Part shown: positions 34,101 through 40,661 of the stretch, in pieces
How the letters are laid out: each line of letters begins with the position of its first letter
How positions within the stretch are numbered: position 1 is the first letter of the stretch
Assembly: GCA_005882985.1 (NCBI GenBank)
Contig: VBEJ01000037.1
Span: 1 to 46,198, forward strand
Length of the DNA stretch: 46,198 bases
Origin: Chloroflexota bacterium
GTDB lineage: Bacteria > Chloroflexota > Dehalococcoidia > SM23-28-2 > RBG-16-64-32
Reading direction: 5' to 3'
Position numbers and translations under genes: made by a program
Notes under the pieces: generated by a model
Databases searched by the model: none
What the model saw: the letters and a program-made list of their open reading frames with translations, nothing else
Told to the model about the DNA's origin: nothing

Positions 34101-34454
34101 CCGCGCCTGCACGAAGGCATCGCTTCTACAGCAATGGTGGAATCGTTCGAAGACGGAAAGCCAATCGAAGTGGCGGGGCTGGTGGTCTGCCGGCAGCGGC
34201 CCGAAACTGCCAGCGGGTTCATCTTCATGGTGATCGAGGACGAATTCGGCCTGGTAAACGTGGTCGTCAAGCCGGATGTTTACGAGGCACACCGCACGCT
34301 CGTGCGAGGAGAGCCGTTCGTGATTATTCGGGGCGAGCTTCAGCGGCGCGACGGCGTGGTCAACCTGATCGCGCACTCGTTTGTGCCGCTTACCGCCGGA
34401 GGGCTCTCGCCGGCTGCTCACAACTTCGGGACCGGGCACGGCGGCCGCCATTAG
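31140..34454 (+). CDS. dnaE2: DnaE2, error-prone DNA polymerase III alpha subunit
   Basis: A 1,104-residue family-C polymerase. The N-terminal PHP domain begins YAELHVHSNFSFLEG and has LALTDHDGLHG. The palm carries GRGSSVGSAICYL and the catalytic aspartates in PDIDLDFPRDIRE, with a third acidic site in KIDFLALGML. Also seen are HVGGMVISS, GVILYQEQV and the FPKAHADAFGLLAY helix-hairpin region; an OB fold lies near the end (EVAGLVVCRQRPETASGFIF). Length and lack of a tau-binding tail fit DnaE2, the translesion polymerase of the ImuB mutasome. Two low-complexity peptides interrupt it: one after GAEITL (SQESRARSK) and one after NCNVEE (ending RIPDFRFPISDL), encoded by simple DNA repeats. ATG 31140 is preferred over GTG 31119 because the latter overlaps the LexA box. 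Confidence 0.95.
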   Translation: MPPYAELHVHSNFSFLEGASHVDELVLRALELGYETLALTDHDGLHGAMEFAQCARAWGLRPITGAEITLARSQESRARSKEGEHHLTLLCETARGYANLCRLLTHAHLDHERGKPCVETDVLALHTEGLIALSGCRCGEVPLLIAEGRPREAEEAARRYAEWFGPKNFFIELQNNLVYRDVWRNRMLGELAEHLKVGVVATGNVHYHTRERHQLQDALVAIKNRTTLDASHQLRRENSEYFLKSPAEMAELFSDHPQAVANTQRIAERCRFDLTRDLEYRFPETPVPEGETAESYLRAVCRQEAARRYPRFTPQIEERLEQELRLVEKHGLSGFFLIHREILQLAHAVAEEVRGRPSHGPPGRGRGSSVGSAICYLIGLSHIDPIANNLFLGRFLNDEMASVPDIDLDFPRDIREKLILRTYEHFGHDNVGLVATFPTYRIRGAIREVGKALGLSPAELDRLAKVSEGGSAKDIRTEMGRLEHYRERLNTPLWRHLAELLEQIAGFPRHISQHVGGMVISSRPLIELVPLEQSAMEGRVLMQWDKDSVDDARMIKIDFLALGMLSAVDETLELIEEHRGKRVDLSRIDFEDERVYDSICEADTMGVFQIESRAQMQTLPRVRPRNLEDLTVQVAIIRPGPIVGGSVNPYINRRMKREPVTFDHPSLEPVLAETLGVILYQEQVLQVAMALAGFSAGQAESLRRAMSRKRSREAIGKLKDEFITGALAQSVSKPVAEQVFRRIDGFAEFGFPKAHADAFGLLAYQTAWLRTYYPAESLCALFNAQPMGFYTPHVLVNDGKRHGVQVLPPDINLSGANCNVEEMGNKKGEKGHSVNGSRQKDQRIPDFRFPISDLSAGLAVRIGLRYVRGLSEKKGAKEIEDERKRGGPFRSLFDFIERTRVKREVIENLIACGAFDCLGLERRELIWQLGLVYRSEGRNKEQRQLALALPVEQDMVQLRPMSDWNKMRADYIILGMSPNVHPLSFLRPRLHEGIASTAMVESFEDGKPIEVAGLVVCRQRPETASGFIFMVIEDEFGLVNVVVKPDVYEAHRTLVRGEPFVIIRGELQRRDGVVNLIAHSFVPLTAGGLSPAAHNFGTGHGGRH
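31351..31384 (+). repeat. Purine-rich low-complexity insert inside dnaE2
   Basis: A degenerate AGGAGYCA/AGCAAGGA-type repeat translated in frame as SQESRARSK between the PHP-domain motifs GAEITL and HHLTLL. These two motifs are normally separated by only a few residues. Composition is unlike the surrounding gene. Confidence 0.55.
33670..33700 (+). repeat. Tandem 7-base repeat inside dnaE2
   Basis: About four copies of TTTCCGA (first copy TCCCGA) translated as IPDFRFPISDL. It ends a roughly 35-codon lysine/glycine-rich insert (from about 33603) between the conserved segments PPDINLSGANC and AGLAVRIGLRYVRGL. It looks like an intergenic-type simple repeat captured in frame. Confidence 0.7.
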
Positions 34455-34522
34455 GAGCTCTGGCGCCGCTAGTCTTCCTGCGCTACGCTTGCTAGGCCGA
34501 GTTTCAGAGCACGGAGGTCGCT

Positions 34523-35230
34523 ATGCCATCGAGATGGGACACGCCAAGCGTCGACGGCGAAACGATGCGCTGCTACGTCAGCGTGCCGGACGGCGCGGGG
34601 CCGTTTCCGGCGGTCGTCGTAATCCAGCATGCCGGCGGCGTAGATGAGTTCGTGCGCGGCCGCTGCGACCGCCTGGCGGAGGCGCGCTTCGTCGCCGTAG
34701 CGCCTGATCTCTATCACCGCGATGACCCGAACTCCGGCGATGACCCACTGACGCGAATGGGCCGCCTGCGCGACCCGAGCATTGTCTCGGATGTGAATGC
34801 GGCCATCGAGCATACCAAGGCGCTTCCGGAAGCGCACGCGGACCGTATGGGCATTACCGGCTATTGCATGGGCGGTCGCGTCACCTATCTCATGGCCGCG
34901 AAGAACCCGGACCTGAAGGCGGCAGTAGTGTGTTGGGGCGGGAACATCATGGTGCCGTGGGGCGAAGGGCCGGCCCCGTTCGAGCTGTCGAAAGATATCG
35001 GTTGTCCTGTGCTCGGTCTCTTCGGCGAGGAAGACCCAAACCCCAGTCCGGCCGACGTGGCCAAGCTCGACGCTGAGCTAACCAAGCTCGGAAAGGCGCA
35101 CGAGTTTCACTCTTACGCGGGCGCCGGACACGCCTTTATGAACGAAGGCCGCCCGAGCTACCGCCAGGAAGCCACGGACGACGCCTGGAAGAAATGTGTC
35201 GCCTGGTTCGATGCGTACCTGAGGGTATGA
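34523..35230 (+). CDS. Dienelactone hydrolase family protein
   Basis: A 235-residue alpha/beta hydrolase of the dienelactone hydrolase family. The nucleophile is cysteine C115 in ITGYCMGGRV. The acid is the aspartate in FGEEDPNPS and the histidine is in GAGHAFMNEG, giving the Cys-Asp-His triad of the family. PAVVVIQHAGGVDEF contributes the oxyanion hole. Such enzymes open lactones or hydrolyse small esters; the substrate here is unknown. CGGAGGTCGCT before ATG 34523 is a good ribosome site. Its stop overlaps the start of the next small gene by 4 bases (ATGA). Confidence 0.93.
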   Translation: MPSRWDTPSVDGETMRCYVSVPDGAGPFPAVVVIQHAGGVDEFVRGRCDRLAEARFVAVAPDLYHRDDPNSGDDPLTRMGRLRDPSIVSDVNAAIEHTKALPEAHADRMGITGYCMGGRVTYLMAAKNPDLKAAVVCWGGNIMVPWGEGPAPFELSKDIGCPVLGLFGEEDPNPSPADVAKLDAELTKLGKAHEFHSYAGAGHAFMNEGRPSYRQEATDDAWKKCVAWFDAYLRV

Positions 35231-35514
35231 AGCAAAGCGAGCCCACGCTTAAGTACGTGATCGCCTGGTCGGAGCGACGTAACCTCTGCTCGCTGGTTGC
35301 GGACGCAATCGAGACAAAGGTGGGAGCAAATGATGTGCGAAGATTGGCGGACGAGGCGTTGGCCGTCTTCGGCGCGTTCGAGCCTTCCGAAATACGCGAC
35401 TGGCTCAGCGGGTTGCTCGCCGAAGACGAGTCAGCGCTGGTCCTCGAGTTTGAGCGCTGGTCGAGCTTGGGGCCGGGCGTCGATAGCGCTTGGCTGATGC
35501 GACGCGGACACTGA
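35227..35514 (+). CDS. Hypothetical 95-residue protein coupled to the dienelactone hydrolase gene
   Basis: Not recognised. The sequence starts MKQSEPTLKYVIAWSERRN and is mostly helical and acidic (RRLADEALAVFGAFEPSEIRDWLSGLL). ATG 35227 overlaps the upstream stop as ATGA, a typical coupled start, so it is very likely translated. It shows no cysteine or histidine pattern, signal peptide or membrane segment. It may be a small helper or regulatory protein. Confidence 0.68.
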   Translation: MKQSEPTLKYVIAWSERRNLCSLVADAIETKVGANDVRRLADEALAVFGAFEPSEIRDWLSGLLAEDESALVLEFERWSSLGPGVDSAWLMRRGH

Positions 35515-35535
35515 GGCGACGCGCTGCTTCGTAGG

Positions 35536-36168
35536 TCAGTCCGACGGAATGTCGGCCGGGTTCTCGTTGAAGGCGGTCATTTCCTCTTCCGCGGCTTTAT
35601 CACGCAGATCGCGCGCGCTCGGCTGGACATCCTGTTCGGCCATGGTGGTTGCCTCGGACCGCGAGCCACGAGATGTACCGCGCGCAGCCAGGGTGCGCCG
35701 GGAAGTTGATTCGGCCTGCTGGTTGGCGTCCTCAGACTTGAGGATTTCGTAGTTTGTGAACGCCCGAGCCATCAATCCGGCGCCAATCGATATCAAAGCG
35801 AGGCCTGCGAGGCTGGTCCGGCGTAGGCCGTAGAAGGCGAGGCCGCCTCCCAGCCCTGCGGCGACGATCCGCGTGCGCATCGACCAGCGACCCGGCGAGG
35901 CCATTTCCTGTGCCGTCTCTTTAGCCTCCGTAACGATGTCTTCACGGTAGCCGTTTGAGAGCCTATTTCGGACGTCCGATACCACTTCCTTTGTGCGGCT
36001 AATCAGGTCTTTCGGCGCCAGTCGGCCTTCATCGTTACTCACTTTGTCGCGAGCACGCTCGAACTGGTCCCGTAACCGCTGCCTACGCTCACTTCCGCCG
36101 CCGGGGTCGAGAAGATACATCACGGATGCTCCCGCAGCTACCCCGACTACTAGCGGCAATTTGCTCAT
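35536..36168 (-). CDS. Hypothetical membrane protein with YLLDPxxGxxRR motif
   Basis: A 210-residue protein. A short N-terminal helix (LPLVVGVAAGASVMYLL) is followed by DPGGGSERRQRLRDQF, a motif common to small membrane-anchored stress-type proteins, then a helical charged region (ARDKVSNDEGR, TKEVVSDVRNRLSNGY). A second hydrophobic part is at about 100-135 (RIVAAGLGGGLAFYGLRR, LAGLALISIGAGLMARAF), and the tail is polar and probably disordered. AAAGGAG lies 8 bases before ATG 36168. Function unknown; similar proteins are found near BON-domain and envelope-stress genes in other bacteria. Confidence 0.75.
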   Translation of the reverse strand: MSKLPLVVGVAAGASVMYLLDPGGGSERRQRLRDQFERARDKVSNDEGRLAPKDLISRTKEVVSDVRNRLSNGYREDIVTEAKETAQEMASPGRWSMRTRIVAAGLGGGLAFYGLRRTSLAGLALISIGAGLMARAFTNYEILKSEDANQQAESTSRRTLAARGTSRGSRSEATTMAEQDVQPSARDLRDKAAEEEMTAFNENPADIPSD

Positions 36169-36538
36169 CGGCTCACTCCTTTCCTATGGATCGATAAAAC
36201 CCAGCCAAGCTACCCCGCCACCCGCAAGGACTAGATGGACAGTCCGTCCTTTACAGGCTAGTTATCCCTTGTCTGCTCTTTTGAATCAAGCAATATCTCC
36301 GGTTACCAACATCCTTGGCGCGCCCTGCTGCTGTGGACGGCCGGCGTTAGAACTGCCTTTTCGCAGCGTCTCCATCACGACAATACAGTGCGATGTTATC
36401 GCTTCTGTCTAAAACACTCCCCTCCGCCCGTTTCAAAAACATCGCGACGTGCAACGTGTCTGCAACGGAGCAGCGAGCGGGTTTTATGTGGGCGCGACAA
36501 ATCGCGAGAGAAGATGCGAATCAGAAAGGAAGCGGGTC
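36169..36538. other. Non-coding stretch of about 370 bases
   Basis: Divergent intergenic region between the membrane protein gene (minus) and the unknown cluster (plus). It is less GC-rich than its surroundings. Reading frames here lack ribosome sites and gene-like composition. A short direct/inverted motif GGACAGTCCGTCC occurs near 36237. Promoters for both sides must lie here, but I could not place them with confidence. Confidence 0.4.
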
Positions 36539-36970
36539 ATGGACAGACGAAACAATGGGGCAAGCGCTGAAATAGAACGGAAACCAGTCACTTTCTCCCG
36601 CGACGAGCTCTGGCTTCTTCACGATTTCGTTCGACACGAGCTACCTGAGTCCCGTCAGTGGCGCTTTCCGCCCGCATCCGAAGAGTTGAACGAGGAGATC
36701 GTTCTGGCGCTGGATGCCTGCGAGACCCACGAGCTCCCCGAATACACTCTGCTGCTCTCGAAGGGCGACATGTTGGTCATCGACTTCTTCGGCCGCCGGG
36801 ATCATCGCACGCCCGAAGGCGCGAGCGGCAAGAGCTTGCTGCTGAAGATATTCCGAGCGCGGAGCGAACTGTCGTCGGGATTGGTGGAGCACGAGGGGAA
36901 TGATTTCGCCTACAGGGAGGTAAGAAAAGATGCCGCAGCCGACTACGACTCCGGTACGAACTCCGGTTGA
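36539..36970 (+). CDS. Hypothetical 143-residue protein, first of an unknown cluster
   Basis: Not recognised, but it looks like a real folded protein: PVTFSRDELWLLHDFVRHEL, FPPASEELNEEIVLALDACE, LPEYTLLLSKGDMLVIDFFG and TPEGASGKSLLLKIFRAR. AAAGGAAG precedes ATG 36539. The frame is open further 5' without a ribosome site. The acidic C-terminal tail overlaps the start of the next small gene. No transmembrane segment or known catalytic motif is present. Confidence 0.72.
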   Translation: MDRRNNGASAEIERKPVTFSRDELWLLHDFVRHELPESRQWRFPPASEELNEEIVLALDACETHELPEYTLLLSKGDMLVIDFFGRRDHRTPEGASGKSLLLKIFRARSELSSGLVEHEGNDFAYREVRKDAAADYDSGTNSG

Positions 36971-37064
36971 GACACCGGCCGTAGAGCCAAACCCGAAGCT
37001 GCTGCCGGCCCAGATTTGCCCACAGCAAAAGCGCGAGATGGCTTCCCCCGACGTTAGTCCCTGA
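36930..37064 (+). CDS. Small 44-residue proline/threonine-rich protein
   Basis: ATG 36930 has a strong GGGAGG ribosome site 8 bases upstream and opens a 44-codon frame overlapping the end of the preceding gene. The product begins MPQPTTTPVRTPVETPAVEP and ends MASPDVSP, with one cysteine in PAQICPQQK. It is probably unstructured. The ribosome site and gene-to-gene packing (its TGA abuts the next TTG) are the reasons to call it. No function is known. Confidence 0.55.
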   Translation: MPQPTTTPVRTPVETPAVEPNPKLLPAQICPQQKREMASPDVSP

Positions 37065-37682
37065 TTGCTTGTGAGCGACCCCGAACTCTCGATCGCGGGC
37101 TGGCTTCTCCTACGCAACGCCCACACGCTGCGGGAGCGGGCGTTCTCGCGTACTGTTGAGGCGCTGGACCACGACTCTATCAAGTTCGTGCACACATCCG
37201 ACCAGGTCTTCCAGATTCATCCAGTCGAGCCGTCGTTGACAGGACTGATGGCTGCTTGCAGCGCCAACACGTGGTCTAGGGACCGGCTAGGCAATATCCC
37301 AATTTCGCGGCCCGGCCGCTCGGCGTTGAGCGACCCGGAACTGGTGCCGATGCTGCAGGACTTGGCCGACATCCTTGCCTCCGAGGCGGGGCAGGCGTTC
37401 ACCTCCTCGTACTATCCATGCATCCCTGATGTGCAGATGCCCCACCAGCATGTGCAGATTGTAATGCAGGCGCTTCAACGTGAAATGGACCGTGAGGGAA
37501 AGAGCCGCCAACGGCACCCGGTGGAGTTCCTGGCTTTGCCGAAGGAGCGGCAACGCGCGTTGGCTGAGCGCCGGCGCTGGTGGTTTCAGAAGTTCTCGAT
37601 CACGCCGGAATGCTGGGTAACGGGCCACTGGTCGGTGTGGGACGTGTCCGAAGAAGCAATGCCCGAGATGGTAGTGGCTTAG
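37065..37682 (+). CDS. Hypothetical 205-residue protein
   Basis: Not recognised. Folded-looking sequence: LSIAGWLLLRNAHTLRERAF, FVHTSDQVFQIHPVEPSL, YYPCIPDVQMPHQHVQIV and RRWWFQKFSITPECWVTGHW. There are several tryptophans and histidines near the C-terminus but no clear metal motif. The start may be TTG 37065, which directly follows the TGA of the 44-residue gene, or GTG 37071. Located in a tight same-strand run, it is probably co-transcribed with its neighbours. Confidence 0.68.
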   Translation: MLVSDPELSIAGWLLLRNAHTLRERAFSRTVEALDHDSIKFVHTSDQVFQIHPVEPSLTGLMAACSANTWSRDRLGNIPISRPGRSALSDPELVPMLQDLADILASEAGQAFTSSYYPCIPDVQMPHQHVQIVMQALQREMDREGKSRQRHPVEFLALPKERQRALAERRRWWFQKFSITPECWVTGHWSVWDVSEEAMPEMVVA

Positions 37683-37684
37683 AA

Positions 37685-37843
37685 GTGGACCCTCGAGTAG
37701 TGTTCCTAATCGTACTTCTGGTCTTGTTGTTTCTGTTCTTCACGGGTCTTGCTGTCTTCATCACCAAGCTATTCCTGATCGTGTTGCTGGCGCTGCTGAT
37801 AACCGCGCTCATCGTCGGCTTGGGCCGGCGTCATCGCTTCTGA
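37685..37843 (+). CDS. Small two-helix membrane protein, 52 residues
   Basis: From GTG 37685 the product has a six-residue polar start (VDPRVV), two adjoining hydrophobic helices (FLIVLLVLLFLFF and LFLIVLLALLITALIVG) separated by TGLAVFITK, and a basic end RRHRF. It begins 2 bases after the stop of the preceding gene, suggesting coupling. Probably a small inner-membrane protein; no family is recognised. Confidence 0.6.
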   Translation: MDPRVVFLIVLLVLLFLFFTGLAVFITKLFLIVLLALLITALIVGLGRRHRF

Positions 37844-37871
37844 GGCTGCGGGCGAGAGTTCGCAGTCGCTT

Positions 37872-38921
37872 TCAGCTGGGTGGGGCGCCGTGGCAATCAC
37901 CGCTGCCTGAGTCCCGAAAATCGCTATACTCGTCCGGAATGAATTCCCAGTCGTAGGACGCTGCGTGCAGGGTCAGCTTTAGCACTCCAAACGAGTTCCC
38001 ATCACCGGTCTCGCTGTTCGGCAGAAAGGGCCCCGTCCGATAGTGGCTCTCGCCACCGGTGCCGGCGATAAACTCCCGAATGCCGTGCTCCTGGTCCAGG
38101 TCACCGGCCGGTGTCTGGGCAGCAAAGCGTTCGTAGTTATGCTCATGTGCGTTCACGACCACGTCGGCGCCGGATGCGTAGAGCGCATCCCAGAACGGCT
38201 GAACATATTCGGAATTTCCGTGCACGCGCCCCGAGCTAAAGAGCGGGTCATGCCAGATCGCCAGGGTGCACAGGTTGCGATGGGCGGACAGGTCGGCTCG
38301 TAGCCACGAAACTTGAGGCGATGCCTCGTCACAGAGGATGAGACGGCAGTGATTGCTGGTATTGAGCACGACAACGTGCCAGGCGCCAACGTCGTAGCTG
38401 TAATAGCCCTGTCCTGGGTCCCCGGCGGCTGCGCCGAAATACGAGAAATAGCCTTCGGCGTTGCCCGTGGCGTACTCGTGATTACCCGCCACCGGGTGCG
38501 TCCTTTCCTTGTGACGCCCCCACGTTGGGTCATAGCATTGTTGGTACTCTTCGAGGGTGCCGTACTCGTAAGCATTGTCCCCCACCGTGAACACTGCGAC
38601 CTCGCCGCCGGCGCCCGAAACGACAGCATCAAGCAGCATGGCCGTCCGGTCGTCGTTCTCTTGGGTGCAGGAACTGATGTCGCCGGCGCCGACGAGGACT
38701 GCGTCGCCTGGGGTTGGCGGGGGGCTGGGCGTAGCAGGCGGTGGGGTCGGGGCAGGTGTCGGCGACCGCGTCCTCAGGGCCGTGGCGCTAGGGGTCGCGG
38801 AAACCTTGACCGCAGCCTGTTCTTCAGAGCTGCTTGTCTCGAGAAACGTGTCATAGATAACGTACGAAAGCCCGGCCAAAACGAACGCACCGGGAATCGC
38901 GAGCAGCTTCCAGCCAAGCAT
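37872..38921 (-). CDS. Membrane-anchored metallophosphoesterase (calcineurin-like)
   Basis: A 349-residue protein. A single N-terminal transmembrane anchor (LLAIPGAFVLAGLSYVIY) is followed by a Pro/Thr/Ser-rich linker at about 45-72 that places the enzyme outside the membrane. The catalytic domain has the metallophosphoesterase series: GAGDISSC, FTVGDNAYEYG, PVAGNHEY, IWHDPLFSSG and VNAHEHNYERF. This resembles purple-acid-phosphatase-type secreted phosphoesterases. Substrate is unknown; phosphate scavenging or nucleotide hydrolysis are possible. It is convergent with the unknown cluster. Confidence 0.9.
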   Translation of the reverse strand: MLGWKLLAIPGAFVLAGLSYVIYDTFLETSSSEEQAAVKVSATPSATALRTRSPTPAPTPPPATPSPPPTPGDAVLVGAGDISSCTQENDDRTAMLLDAVVSGAGGEVAVFTVGDNAYEYGTLEEYQQCYDPTWGRHKERTHPVAGNHEYATGNAEGYFSYFGAAAGDPGQGYYSYDVGAWHVVVLNTSNHCRLILCDEASPQVSWLRADLSAHRNLCTLAIWHDPLFSSGRVHGNSEYVQPFWDALYASGADVVVNAHEHNYERFAAQTPAGDLDQEHGIREFIAGTGGESHYRTGPFLPNSETGDGNSFGVLKLTLHAASYDWEFIPDEYSDFRDSGSGDCHGAPPS

Positions 38922-38955
38922 CAGGGGGGACGCCCAGGTTGCCTAACAAAACAAA

Positions 38956-39030
<75 letters not shown>

Positions 39031-39043
39031 TCTTGTCCTAAAC

Positions 39044-39071
39044 ATTATACTTGCGCCCAAGCCCTCTGCAA
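39044..39071 (-). promoter_or_regulatory. tRNA-Gly promoter
   Basis: On the minus strand TTGCAG (39066-39071), 16 bases, then a perfect TATAAT (39044-39049). Transcription would start about 7 bases before the tRNA 5' end at 39030. Confidence 0.6.
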
Positions 39072-39138
39072 GGCCGATCTTGACCGACGCCTCGCATGGC
39101 GTTAGCGTCACCTCAGCATTCTGAAATCGGAGGTTGCC

Positions 39139-39576
39139 TTGGCCCGCGTAGCGAAGTCCATACAGATAGACGCACCGCGAGAGCATGTATTTGCGCTCGC
39201 CACTGATGTCAGCAGACAGCCCGACTGGACGACGTTTGTGAAGGAGGGGCTGATAACGTCGGGCGACGGAAAGAGCGCGGGGACTAGGGACCGGACGGTC
39301 TTCAAGGTCGGGCCAAGATCAACGAAGGCCGAGAACCTCTGGACTGCTTACAACCCCGGCGAGATATTCGCCCGGCGCAGCGTGAGCGGAATGTCGCAGG
39401 AAGAGACGATGCAATTCGCGCCCGCAGGCAACGGCACCCTCGTGGAGTGGAATGTGAACTACCGGCCGCCTCTGGGCCCGCTCGGGAGGTTCATGGATGT
39501 CTTCATGATGAACCGCGTCTATCAGAACGAGATCGAGGCGTCGCTCGAAAGGTTGAAAGCCGCTCTCGAGTCCTGA
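39139..39576 (+). CDS. SRPBCC-family lipid/ligand-binding protein
   Basis: A 145-residue START/Bet v1-like (SRPBCC) protein. It begins VAKSIQIDAPREHVFALATDVSRQPDW, a diagnostic first strand and helix (quoted: SIQIDAPREHVFALATD). RDRTVFKVG, MQFAPAGNGTLVEWNVNY and the long C-terminal helix EIEASLERLKAALES complete the fold. Such proteins bind hydrophobic ligands, or act as cyclases or polyketide-type helpers; no ligand can be predicted. TTG 39139 is the start, with GGAGGT 5 bases upstream. It is convergent with the truncated acyl-CoA dehydrogenase gene. Confidence 0.88.
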   Translation: MARVAKSIQIDAPREHVFALATDVSRQPDWTTFVKEGLITSGDGKSAGTRDRTVFKVGPRSTKAENLWTAYNPGEIFARRSVSGMSQEETMQFAPAGNGTLVEWNVNYRPPLGPLGRFMDVFMMNRVYQNEIEASLERLKAALES

Positions 39577-39578
39577 AC

Positions 39579-40454
39579 TCAGCCGCGCGGCAGTCCGAGC
39601 CCCCGCAGGGCGATGATCTCTCGCTGCACCTCTGATGTCCCGGCGCCGATCGTATCCTGGACAGCGGAGAGGAAGTTATGGGACATTGCTCCTGCAAACG
39701 GCGCGAGCGAAGAGTCCTCCCGCACGAGTCCGTAGGGGCCCATCAGGGCCACCGCCGCCTCGTAGAGATGCTGGGCGAACTCGGTATTGAAAAGCTTGAC
39801 CATTGCCGACTGCGCGCGGTAGTCCACGGCTTGCTCGTGCAGCTGTATCGCGCTCCAGAGGAGGAGTTCGGCCACCTCGTACTCCGTCCGCAGCTGGCCG
39901 ATCCGGTTTCGCCAGACCGCGTCGTCCCAAGCGCTTCCCCAATCTCCGTGAATCTTCGCCCAGCGGACCATCCCGACAATCGTGCGCCAGTGGACGTACG
40001 CACGGTAGACAGTGATGCGCTCCAGGCCAAGCGCGGAGGTCAGGACGCGCCAACCCTCGTTCTCGCCGCCGATCCGGTCTGCGGCCGAAACCCGCACGTC
40101 CTCGAAGACAACTTCATTGAACCAGGCCTTGTCGAGCAGGTTGACAATCGGGCGGACTTCGACACCGGGCGCGTCCATTGGCACCATGAAGACGCTGATT
40201 CCGGCGTGCTTCGTGCCTTCGCCATCTGTGCGCGCGGCCAGCCAGCAGTACTCGCTCGATTCGGCGCCGCTTGTCCAAATCTTGCTTCCGTTGATGATGT
40301 AATCGTCGCCGTCCCGAACCCCGCGGGTATGGAGCGAGGCGAAATCGGATCCGGCGCCGGGCTCTGAGTAGCCGAGGCACGCAGTGATAGAACCGCGGGC
40401 CATGCCCGGCAAGTAACGCCGTTTCTGGTCTTCATTCGCAGCCGCAATGATCAT
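39579..40454 (-). CDS. Acyl-CoA dehydrogenase, N-terminally truncated
   Basis: A 291-residue frame from ATG 40454 encodes the middle and C-terminal domains of an acyl-CoA dehydrogenase: CLGYSEPGAGSD (FAD and substrate region), INGSKIWTSGA, the helical C-domain and IGAGTSEVQREIIA. Homology continues upstream of this ATG (GWLGISWPPEYGGSGRPI, ALHGGNASDALTRC) to about 40619, then stops. The frame closes at 40652, and no start codon lies in that 66-codon extension. The N-terminal helices that open a normal 380-400-residue enzyme (50 or more residues) are missing. The break falls where the promoter of the following operon lies, so the gene seems cut by a deletion or rearrangement and is probably inactive. 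Confidence 0.85.
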   Translation of the reverse strand: MIIAAANEDQKRRYLPGMARGSITACLGYSEPGAGSDFASLHTRGVRDGDDYIINGSKIWTSGAESSEYCWLAARTDGEGTKHAGISVFMVPMDAPGVEVRPIVNLLDKAWFNEVVFEDVRVSAADRIGGENEGWRVLTSALGLERITVYRAYVHWRTIVGMVRWAKIHGDWGSAWDDAVWRNRIGQLRTEYEVAELLLWSAIQLHEQAVDYRAQSAMVKLFNTEFAQHLYEAAVALMGPYGLVREDSSLAPFAGAMSHNFLSAVQDTIGAGTSEVQREIIALRGLGLPRG

Positions 40455-40604
40455 CGGCGCGATGATGCAGCGGGTGAGCGCGTCGCTGGCGTTTCCGCCG
40501 TGGAGGGCGATCTCCTTGTCTACGATAAACTGCTCGCGGATCGGGCGCCCGCTCCCGCCGTACTCCGGCGGCCAGCTAATGCCGAGCCAGCCCTTCTCGC
40601 CGAC

Positions 40605-40633
40605 TTGACGCCTTCTCGAAGCGCGGGGATAAT
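40605..40633 (+). promoter_or_regulatory. Promoter of the 2-oxoacid dehydrogenase operon
   Basis: TTGACG (40605-40610), exactly 17 bases, then GATAAT (40628-40633): a near-consensus housekeeping promoter. It overlaps the remnant 5' end of the acyl-CoA dehydrogenase gene on the other strand. Transcription would begin near 40640, ahead of the lpdA start. Confidence 0.7.
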
Positions 40634-40661
40634 GTTTAATAGGCGATGCTTATTTCTGTAA

